Source of the DNA: Acidimicrobiales bacterium
GTDB taxonomy: Bacteria; Actinomycetota; Acidimicrobiia; Acidimicrobiales; AC-9
Length of the DNA stretch: 45,302 bases
Reading direction: 5' to 3'
Assembly: GCA_036491125.1 (NCBI GenBank)
Contig: DASXCO010000180.1
Location: 1-45,302 of the forward strand
In this document: piece after piece, positions 39,998 through 45,302 of the stretch
Layout: each line of letters begins with the position of its first letter
Position numbering within the stretch: the first letter of the stretch is position 1
The notes under the pieces: model-generated
What the model was told of the DNA's origin: nothing
Databases searched by the model: none
Seen by the model: the letters and a program-made list of their open reading frames with translations, nothing else
Position numbers and translations under genes: made by a program

Positions 39998-41113
39998 GTG
40001 ACAATGGTGGCTAGCCGACAGCTCGAGGAAGCACGAGAGGCGGACGGGAATCAACCGCCGGTGGGTCGGCGACGCAACGGTCAGGTGCGATTCGCGCTCA
40101 CGCTTCTCGCCCTCGGCGTCCTCGTCGTACTGGTCGTCACCCAACGAAGCCTCATCGCGTCGTCTATCGCCACTCTTGGTCACGTCAACCTGGTGTGGCT
40201 GCCGGCGGCGCTCGGCCTCGAATGGGCATCGATCGCGGCCTTCGCCCTGATGCAGCGCCGTCTCTTTCGAGCGGGGAACAAGAGCGCCACGCAGAGGTCC
40301 GTGATGGCGACCACCGTCGCTGGCAACGCCATCTCGGTCTCGGTGCCCTTGGCCGGGCCCCAGCTCGGGACCGCCTTTGCCTTCCGGCGCTTCCGGAGGC
40401 TGGGGATCGACGCCGCACTCGCGGGGTGGGCGCTGGTCGTCTCGGGCGTCGTGGCGTCGCTCGCCGCCGGCCTCGTCATCGTCGCAGGGACCGTACTCTC
40501 CGGAAACAGCGCGGTGTCGAAGTCTGGCGCCATCGGCGGTGTCATCGGAGTCGGAATTCTCGCCGTCGCCACCCTTGCGCTTCGCCGCCCGGCCCTTCAC
40601 CGGGCGGTCGAGCATTGGCTGGTGTGGATCCTCGAGCGTGCCCAGCGCGTGCTCCGCCTTCGTCATCGGAGCCCACACGCCGCGATCACGGGATTCGTCG
40701 CCCGTGTCCGGACCCTTCGGCTCCGGCGAACCGACTGGGCCAGGGTCCTCGGGTTGGCCCTCGCGAACTGGCTCACTGACGCAGGCGTCCTGGTGGTGAG
40801 CATCCTCGCCGTCAGCGGCACCGTGCCGTGGCGAGGCGTGCTCCTCGCCTACGGGGTCCGGATCGCGGCGGGAAGCATCTCGATCACTCCTGGCGGCCTC
40901 GGGGTGGTCGAAGGAGCGCTCGCCGTCGCGCTGGTGGGCGTCGGCATGCAGCGTCCCTCGGCCGTGGCTGCAGTGCTCCTCTACCGTTTCATCAGCTTCT
41001 GGTTGGTGACCGGCGTCGGCTGGACGGTTTACCTCGTCAGCCAGCGGAGCGGCTCGAAGAGGTCCCTCGGACTGGCTCGGCGCCGAAGATTGGGCGTGCA
41101 GCAGGCGGGCTGA
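39998..41113 (+). CDS. Polytopic membrane protein, lysylphosphatidylglycerol-synthase-TM / UPF0104 type
   Basis: The 371-residue protein has about eight hydrophobic helices. The conserved features are NAISVSVPLAGPQLGTAFAFR in the first half and SITPGGLGVVEGALAVALVGVG near the end, both characteristic of the flippase-like domain found in MprF and UPF0104 proteins. A role in moving or modifying a lipid is inferred from the family only. The GTG start is 8 bases after AGAGGA, and an ATG two codons later is possible. It converges on the cation transporter with an 8-base gap. The 183-base spacer before it includes a CCTGG-TC-CCAGG hairpin. Confidence 0.85.
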   Translation: MTMVASRQLEEAREADGNQPPVGRRRNGQVRFALTLLALGVLVVLVVTQRSLIASSIATLGHVNLVWLPAALGLEWASIAAFALMQRRLFRAGNKSATQRSVMATTVAGNAISVSVPLAGPQLGTAFAFRRFRRLGIDAALAGWALVVSGVVASLAAGLVIVAGTVLSGNSAVSKSGAIGGVIGVGILAVATLALRRPALHRAVEHWLVWILERAQRVLRLRHRSPHAAITGFVARVRTLRLRRTDWARVLGLALANWLTDAGVLVVSILAVSGTVPWRGVLLAYGVRIAAGSISITPGGLGVVEGALAVALVGVGMQRPSAVAAVLLYRFISFWLVTGVGWTVYLVSQRSGSKRSLGLARRRRLGVQQAG

Positions 41114-41121
41114 TCGGCGCT

Positions 41122-41793
41122 CTACGGGTCGGCCACACCAGCGGATTGCCCAGCGGACCGGTCTGCCGACTGCCACCCCTCGCGAGCTTCGTTGAACGCT
41201 ACGATCGCCACCACGCCGGCCGCCAGGGGGTCGGTCCACCACCATCCAGTAGTCGTCTGCAGGACAAGGGCGAGAAGTACCCCCGCCGCCAGACAACCGT
41301 CAATGAGCGTCATCATCCCGTTGGCCACGAGTGGACGGTTGCCCAGCGCCCGGCCGGTCCGACGCTTGCCTCGAGCCAGGACGAACATGACCACGACGGT
41401 GGCAGCGATGAAGCCGATACCGACTGGAGAGGACTCAGGTCGCGTTCGTGCGACGAGGGCATGCACAGCCTGGGCCCCCAGGTAGAGACTGAGCACCCCG
41501 AAGGCGCCGGCGATGAGACGCAGCGCCCGCCGGGCTCGAAGCGGCTCCACCGCCTCGGGCGCACCACCCAGGTGCCAGAGGACCACAACTGACGCGAAGA
41601 CCTCGATGCACGAATCGAGGCCGAACGCGACAAGGGCCAGCGAGTGAGCCGCCAGTCCGGTGCCGATGGCCACCACGGCCTCCAGGCTGTTCCACGCCGT
41701 GGTGAGGTACTCGAGGCGACGACCGCGGCGCTCCAGGACCCCCGGCCCGCCATGATCCGTGTCTCTCCCTGGCACGATCGGCGCTTCGTCCAT
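41122..41793 (-). CDS. Cation diffusion facilitator-like membrane protein, short form
   Basis: The 223-residue protein has about five to six membrane helices with VAFGLDSCIEVFASVVVLWHL and NGMMTLIDGCLAAGVLLALVL. They carry the Asp and other polar residues that line the metal site in the transporter family, followed by WWWTDPLAAGVVAIVAFNEAREGW. It lacks the C-terminal cytosolic metal-binding domain of full-length members (usually about 300 residues). ATG at 41793 is fixed by AAGGAGGAGGT. Likely exports a divalent metal, unproven. Confidence 0.82.
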   Translation of the reverse strand: MDEAPIVPGRDTDHGGPGVLERRGRRLEYLTTAWNSLEAVVAIGTGLAAHSLALVAFGLDSCIEVFASVVVLWHLGGAPEAVEPLRARRALRLIAGAFGVLSLYLGAQAVHALVARTRPESSPVGIGFIAATVVVMFVLARGKRRTGRALGNRPLVANGMMTLIDGCLAAGVLLALVLQTTTGWWWTDPLAAGVVAIVAFNEAREGWQSADRSAGQSAGVADP

Positions 41794-42122
41794 ACCTCCT
41801 CCTTCGTGCCGGAGGAGGAATGTGACCTCGGCCGGCACCAGCTGCCTGCCGAAGGTCTCGCCCACTCGACGCTGCCGCCGAGCCCGCCGACCGGGGGCGC
41901 ATGCCCCAGTGTGTCGACCAGACGGATACGGACTACTCCCCTTCGTCAGACAGTCTAGCCATCTCTCGACGGGGGTGGTGCGTGCTGGCCAATCGGAGCG
42001 CCCGAATGCGGCGTGCGGCTAGTTGTCAGTACCGCCTCGGGGTGATCGCGAAACTCGCTTCCTCGGCTTCGCGCCTGCGGCCATACTTCCTGTTGTGACA
42101 ACCGCGATGGTGATGGTGCGTC
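41794..42122. other. 329-base divergent spacer without a convincing gene
   Basis: This spacer separates the leftward transporter from the rightward Erm-like gene. Open frames on the minus strand here and into the methyltransferase are phase shadows. It contains an 11-bp palindrome (GTTGTGACAAC, 42092-42102) 20 bases before the Erm-like start and GC-rich hairpins (about 42050-42080) that could attenuate transcription. No leader peptide is clear. Confidence 0.6.
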
Positions 42123-42659
42123 GTGTCCGTCGAGCGGCGGACACATTGGGGTTACCACCAGCTCGCTGATCTCTGGGCTCGCAGGTTGGTGGAATCGGCC
42201 GGTATCCGGCCGGATCAGCTGGTCCTCGACGTCGGCGCCGGCAGTGGTGCGCTGACGTCGCATCTGGTCTCGTCCGGCGCTCGGGTGGTCGCTGTCGAGC
42301 TGCACCCGGCAAGGGCCAATTTGCTCCGGACGCGCTTTCGGGACCAGCCCGTCGTGGTCGTGGAGGCCGACGCCGCGGACCTGCGTCTACCGCGACGACC
42401 ATTCAGTGTGGTGGCGAACCCGCCCTTCGCCGTGACCACCGCCCTGCTGCGTCGGCTGCTAGGCCGCGGGAGCCGACTTCGGGCCGCTGACCTCGTGGTT
42501 CCCACCCAGGTTGGCGCCCGATGGGCGGGTGGACGAGCCCCAGGGTCGCAGCGATGGTCGCAGGTGTACCGCGTCGGAGTCGTGACCAGGGTCCCAAGCC
42601 ACGCCTTTCTGCCTCCGAGTCGACTGTCCAGCGTCGTGCTGCGCATCGAGCGCCGGTAG
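42123..42659 (+). CDS. Short Erm/KsgA-type rRNA adenine N6-methyltransferase
   Basis: The 178-residue protein has the SAM motif VLDVGAGSGAL (residues 34-44), an acidic ribose-binding VVAVELHPARANLL, an aspartate turn EADAADL, and the catalytic NPPF (residues 99-102, in VVANPPFAVTTALLRRLL). RWSQVYRVGVV and a FLPPSRLSSVVLRI ending resemble Erm enzymes, which dimethylate A2058 of 23S rRNA and confer macrolide-lincosamide-streptogramin resistance. It is much shorter than typical Erm (about 250) and close to the 179-residue mycobacterial Erm(37). The N-terminal segment replaces the usual QNF motif with GYHQLADLW. GTG start; no clear ribosome-binding site. Confidence 0.82.
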   Translation: MSVERRTHWGYHQLADLWARRLVESAGIRPDQLVLDVGAGSGALTSHLVSSGARVVAVELHPARANLLRTRFRDQPVVVVEADAADLRLPRRPFSVVANPPFAVTTALLRRLLGRGSRLRAADLVVPTQVGARWAGGRAPGSQRWSQVYRVGVVTRVPSHAFLPPSRLSSVVLRIERR

Positions 42660-42703
42660 ATGCAGCGTTGCGGCCAAATGGGTCTGGCAATAGTTTAGGA
42701 GCT

Positions 42704-42739
42704 ACTTGACTGTTGGACGGGGTTCACATACAGTTAAGT
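42704..42739 (+). promoter_or_regulatory. Promoter and operator of the ArsR-SRPBCC operon, probably leaderless
   Basis: TTGACT (42706-42711), a 17-base spacer and TACAGT (42729-42734) make a near-ideal promoter whose start would fall at or next to the GTG at 42742. The two boxes sit inside an imperfect inverted repeat, ACTTGACTG (42704-42712) and CAGTTAAGT (42731-42739), with 8 of 9 pairs. This is a plausible ArsR operator that would block RNA polymerase directly. Confidence 0.75.
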
Positions 42740-42741
42740 CT

Positions 42742-43095
42742 GTGCCTAACCAACCTTCCGGCCTCGACCAGCTGTTCCAGGCGTTGGTCGATGCGAGCCG
42801 ACGCAGCATGGTCGAGCGGCTGATCCAAAGCCCGGCCTCGGTGAAGGAGTTGGCCGAGCCCCTCGCCATGTCGCTACCTGCGGTCATGCAGCACCTCGGG
42901 GTGCTCGAGGCGTGCGGTCTCGTGCGCTCAGAAAAGGTCGGCCGAGTAAGGACCTGTCATATCGAGCCGGGAGGACTGCGAGTCGCCGAGGACTGGTTGC
43001 GTGCGCAACGGACCGCCTGGGAGCACCGTCTCGACCGTCTCGGCGAACTTCTCGCCGAGAATCCCCAACCCGTATCGGAAAGGACTTCCCAATGA
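42742..43095 (+). CDS. ArsR-family regulator
   Basis: The 117-residue protein has the winged-helix pattern LFQALVDASRRSMVERLIQSPASVKELAEPLAMSLPAVMQHLGVLEACGLVRSEKVGRVRTCHIEPGGL, with no metal-binding Cys pair. It is therefore probably not a classical arsenic sensor but one of the class paired with SRPBCC proteins. I start it at GTG 42742 because the promoter upstream leaves no room for an earlier start. The gene overlaps the SRPBCC gene by 4 bases (ATGA). Confidence 0.92.
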   Translation: MPNQPSGLDQLFQALVDASRRSMVERLIQSPASVKELAEPLAMSLPAVMQHLGVLEACGLVRSEKVGRVRTCHIEPGGLRVAEDWLRAQRTAWEHRLDRLGELLAENPQPVSERTSQ

Positions 43096-43547
43096 CCGAC
43101 CACGCCGTCACTCATGCCACCTTCAGTCTCGAACGCACGTACCAAGCACCGCCCGAGGCCGTTTTCATGGCGTGGGCCGAACCGGTGGTCAAAGTCCGCT
43201 GGTTCGCTGGCAACCCCGAAGACTACGAACTGGACTTTCGACCCGGCGGCGTCGAGCGCAACAGGGTCATCCACGAGGGCAAGCAGATCACCTGGGAGTC
43301 GCTCTACCGCGAGATCGTCACCGACGAGCGCATCGTCTACACGTCGGTGCTCTCCGAGCAGGGCACGGTGGCGACCGCGTCGTTGACCACCATCGAGCTC
43401 GTCCCCGAGGGTCAAGGGACCCGCCTGGTGCTGGTCGAGGCCGGCGCCTACCTCGACGGACGGGAGCAGCCGGCGTGGCGGGAGCAGGGCACCGCCGACT
43501 GGCTCGATGCTCTCGGTGCAGAGTTGAAGAACGGTTCCAGTGCCTGA
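43092..43547 (+). CDS. SRPBCC (AHSA1-like) protein
   Basis: The 151-residue protein begins MTDHAVTHATFSLERTYQAPPEAVFMAWAEPVVKVRWF, the typical start of SRPBCC/AHSA1 proteins, and continues with FRPGGVERNRVIHEGK and LVPEGQGTRLVLVEAGAYLDG. The helix-grip fold binds a hydrophobic ligand. Pairing with ArsR by a 4-base overlap is a common layout; the SRPBCC protein may be the effector, with the regulator controlling both. Ligand unknown. Confidence 0.9.
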   Translation: MTDHAVTHATFSLERTYQAPPEAVFMAWAEPVVKVRWFAGNPEDYELDFRPGGVERNRVIHEGKQITWESLYREIVTDERIVYTSVLSEQGTVATASLTTIELVPEGQGTRLVLVEAGAYLDGREQPAWREQGTADWLDALGAELKNGSSA

Positions 43548-43590
43548 CCTCACCGCTGGCGCTCGACGTTCGACGAGACCAGACCGGCAC

Positions 43591-43606
43591 GTCGGCGTAA
43601 GCCGAC
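43591..43606. terminator. Short hairpin between convergent genes
   Basis: GTCGGC and GCCGAC close a GTAA loop at 43591-43606, 43 bases after the SRPBCC stop and 9 bases before the stop of the convergent small gene. There is no T-run. It is a candidate bidirectional terminator. Confidence 0.35.
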
Positions 43607-43615
43607 AGGCTGGCT

Positions 43616-43810
43616 CTAGGGACTGCCCCCGGCGCGGCCGATGAGGGTGTCGCGATTGAGCCCGTAGCGCATAAGGACTGCGCTATCCCGATCGAGGTCG
43701 AACGGGTCCGGAAGTTGCGCCATGATCTCGTCTATAAGCGCATCGCCGTAGTTGGCCCGACGCAAGACTTCTCTGGCTTTGGCCTTCGACAAGCTGCGCG
43801 GAGTGGTCAC
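43616..43810 (-). CDS. Small conserved-looking acidic protein (64 aa)
   Basis: The 64-residue protein reads SKAKAREVLRRANYGDALID then EIMAQLPDPFDLDRDSAVLMRYGLNRDTL. It is mostly helical with an LPDPFDLDRD motif; I recall similar short proteins in actinobacteria, but no function. GTG start at 43810 with GGAG 8 bases ahead. It converges on the SRPBCC gene. The 249 bases between its start and the cupin ATG hold the palindrome at 43995-44009 and nothing else I can identify. Confidence 0.7.
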   Translation of the reverse strand: MTTPRSLSKAKAREVLRRANYGDALIDEIMAQLPDPFDLDRDSAVLMRYGLNRDTLIGRAGGSP

Positions 43811-43994
43811 CGGTCGACTCCTCTCCTGGCTGCCTCAGGCCGACAGACCAGCGCCCGATTCTCGCGTAGCTAGGCGCTGGCTCGCATTCGCCGACCACAG
43901 CCCCGGTTCCGTCAGCGTTCTGGTCCTCGTGCTCGAGCTCGACGCCAACAGGCCACCGGGGATTTCCCCGCTCGTGCGATCGGTTGTTGGCCAA

Positions 43995-44009
43995 CGTCAC
44001 AATGTGACG
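43995..44009. promoter_or_regulatory. Perfect 15-bp palindrome upstream of the cupin gene
   Basis: CGTCACA and TGTGACG flank a single A. It ends 50 bases before the cupin ATG, where an operator over a promoter would be expected. TGTGAC half-sites resemble those bound by CRP-like or GntR-type proteins, but no such regulator is adjacent. Confidence 0.5.
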
Positions 44010-44059
44010 CCTGAATTCACGCCTTCCTAGTGACGGCACCAACGACACAGGAGGTCACA

Positions 44060-44440
44060 ATGCCGCGGATCAGCAAGAAGGAGGCGCCGATCCTTGTCGA
44101 CGCACCGGTCATCCAGGGCCGCTACGCCGAGCTCGACGACTGGACCGTCTCGTTCGAGACCTTCCGAGCCGACGCCGACGGGACGCCGATGTTCCGGGGC
44201 CTGCCGGATGACCGCTGCCAATGCCCCCACTGGGGCCTCGTCGTCTCCGGTCGACTGGTGCTCCGATATCACGACCGCGAGGAGACCTACGTGGCTGGCG
44301 ACGCCTACTATGCCCCGCCTGGCCACGTGCCGATCGTGACTTCAGGGACTGAGACCGTCGAGTTCAGTCCCTCGGTGCAGCTGGAGCAAACCATGGCGGT
44401 TGTGGCCGCCAATATGTCGGCCGTAGCGGGTTCAGAGTGA
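44060..44440 (+). CDS. Cupin-like protein
   Basis: The 126-residue protein has the cupin-type core WGLVVSGRLVLRYHDREETYVAGDAYYAPPGHVPIV (about 59-94), with a single His in the second motif region and CQCPHW before it. The classical metal-binding set (two His, Glu, His) appears incomplete, so metal binding is uncertain. CAGGAGGT precedes the ATG. It overlaps the next gene by 4 bases (GTGA), implying joint action. Ligand unknown. Confidence 0.78.
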   Translation: MPRISKKEAPILVDAPVIQGRYAELDDWTVSFETFRADADGTPMFRGLPDDRCQCPHWGLVVSGRLVLRYHDREETYVAGDAYYAPPGHVPIVTSGTETVEFSPSVQLEQTMAVVAANMSAVAGSE

Positions 44441-44847
44441 GGGCCGTCGAGCGTTCGACCCGGGAGGTGGCGGATGAGTTGGTCTCCTTTCTCGAGACCG
44501 GCACGCCGCCCGACGGTCTGTTTACCGCGGAGGTCTTCTGTGACTTCACGATGCCGCAATGGCGGCTGCAAGCGGCTGGCATCGAGGATGTGGTCGCCTT
44601 GCGAAAGGGTGGGCACCCAGCTCCGGGGCGGGTCCCCCGATCACGTCTCGACGCCACCACGACCGGGTTCGTGCTCGAGGTCGAGGAGGAGTGGGACCAG
44701 GACAACGAGTCGTGGTACTGCCGCGAGCTGATTCGGGCCGATGTCTCCGACGGCGCCATCTCGCAGCTGTCGGTGTACTGCACAGGTGACTGGGACTCCC
44801 AGCGCGTGGCCAGCCACGCAGCGACGGTGCAGCTGCTGAGGACCTGA
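44437..44847 (+). CDS. NTF2/SnoaL-like protein
   Basis: The 136-residue protein has ELVSFLETGTPPDGLFTAEVFCDFTMPQWRLQAAG, then TTTGFVLEVEEEWDQDNESWYCRELIRADV. These are a start helix and curved sheet as in the NTF2-like fold of SnoaL-type proteins. No clear catalytic Asp-His pair is evident. GTG start overlapping the cupin stop. It may bind the same small molecule as the cupin, which is inference. Confidence 0.72.
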   Translation: MRAVERSTREVADELVSFLETGTPPDGLFTAEVFCDFTMPQWRLQAAGIEDVVALRKGGHPAPGRVPRSRLDATTTGFVLEVEEEWDQDNESWYCRELIRADVSDGAISQLSVYCTGDWDSQRVASHAATVQLLRT

Positions 44848-44880
44848 CGGAGCCTGGGGGGACGGCTCTACCATCTACTC

Positions 44881-45302
44881 ATGGAGGCTTCGGCTGACAA
44901 GGTCGGCGATGCCCTGAGGGCGCAGGTCCAGTCGTTCTACGAGGCCCGGGAGGCCGGCGACGCCGAACTCATGGCAACGGCGGCGCTCGGCATGCCGGCG
45001 GGTCAGCGCTTCGGCGTACATCCAGGGCAGGTGCCTGCCCTCGTGCACGAGGCGTACACCGTCGCCGGGTCAAGTCTGAGCCGTTGCCGCTTGGCCGCGG
45101 CGCTGGCGCGGGCGTGGGTCTATGGCGGCGACGCTGACCGAGCGGTCGCGTTCGCAGCGGAGGCTGTGGATCTGGCGGAAGGACTCGGCGATCCCGACGT
45201 CCTTGCCGACGCGCTCGACGCCGCGCTGCTCGTGCGCTGGGGACCCGATGACTTCGAGCAGCGCCTCCGGCTCGCAGCAAGGTTGGCCGAGGCGGCGGCC
45301 CA
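44881..45302 (+). CDS. TPR-like helical protein, N-terminal part (truncated by window edge)
   Basis: From ATG 44881 the frame stays open for 140 codons to the window edge. The sequence is Ala-rich helical repeats: CRLAAALARAWVYGGDADRAVAFAAEAVDLAEGLGDPDVLADALDAALLVRWGPDDFEQRLRLAARL. This resembles the tetratricopeptide-like regions of large LuxR/SARP regulators or guanylate/adenylate-cyclase-linked ATPases. I cannot tell which, as the rest is outside. It starts 33 bases after the SnoaL-like gene. Confidence 0.65.
   Translation, partial: MEASADKVGDALRAQVQSFYEAREAGDAELMATAALGMPAGQRFGVHPGQVPALVHEAYTVAGSSLSRCRLAAALARAWVYGGDADRAVAFAAEAVDLAEGLGDPDVLADALDAALLVRWGPDDFEQRLRLAARLAEAAA

Noticed and set aside
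39992-41296. 434-codon open frame on the minus strand
   Set aside because: It is antisense to the membrane protein at 39998-41113. The translation is highly charged, low-complexity sequence without motifs.
1-45302. tRNA, rRNA, phage or transposon genes
   Set aside because: I looked for cloverleaf-like segments with CCA ends, rRNA signatures and transposase or integrase motifs and saw none. A tRNAscan or HMM search would be decisive.

Overview
The window is uniformly GC-rich and gene-dense. Many genes use GTG or TTG starts, and neighbours often overlap by 4 to 8 bases. GC-rich third codon positions, an F420-type FrhB protein, an MptB-like mannosyltransferase, likely leaderless promoters and actinobacterial-style small proteins point to an actinobacterium. 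Acidimicrobiia is my best guess, but this is inference: there is no rRNA or other phylogenetic marker in the window. I saw no tRNA, rRNA, CRISPR array, transposase or phage gene.

Positions 1-11124 are a cobalamin locus in three units. Leftward is cbiZ-cobU-cobS behind a cobalamin riboswitch (cobS runs off the window edge). Rightward is cobO-cobB, whose start sits against the antisense of that riboswitch. Rightward behind a second cobalamin riboswitch is an eight-gene coupled operon: cobI, cobM, cbiD, cobL, a cbiG-cobJ fusion, a 2[4Fe-4S] ferredoxin, cobH and cbiX. CbiX, CbiG and CbiD indicate the early-cobalt-insertion branch. Precorrin-6A reductase, CobQ, CobD and CobT are not in the window.

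Positions 11200-28650 hold mixed housekeeping and envelope genes. They are a secreted phosphoesterase, an aldehyde dehydrogenase, a secreted HExxH protein, SDR enzymes, a NUDIX / nucleotidyltransferase / MptB-like run, a divergent QueA-like protein coupled to an SDR, a NarL-type two-component pair, an N-acyl-D-amino-acid deacylase, an M23 peptidase, a P450, an Asn-rich secreted protein, and an L,D-transpeptidase lipoprotein behind a strong hairpin.

Positions 28660-32029 carry the most interesting cassette. A NirA-type siroheme reductase is translationally coupled to a ferredoxin-FrhB protein, followed by a small protein with a histone-H1-like tail. The module layout resembles the methanogen F420-dependent sulfite reductase Fsr, but split into two genes and with a different siroheme half.

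Positions 32155-45302 are accessory genes with clear regulatory DNA. They include an AurF-type diiron protein divergent from a TetR regulator across a perfect inverted repeat, a ribbon-helix-helix protein, an orphan response regulator, membrane proteins, a short Erm-like methyltransferase, an ArsR-SRPBCC operon with a very clear leaderless promoter and operator, and a cupin/SnoaL pair. A 22-bp near-palindromic element occurs in pairs at three intergenic sites and once, inverted, inside the 3' end of cobI.
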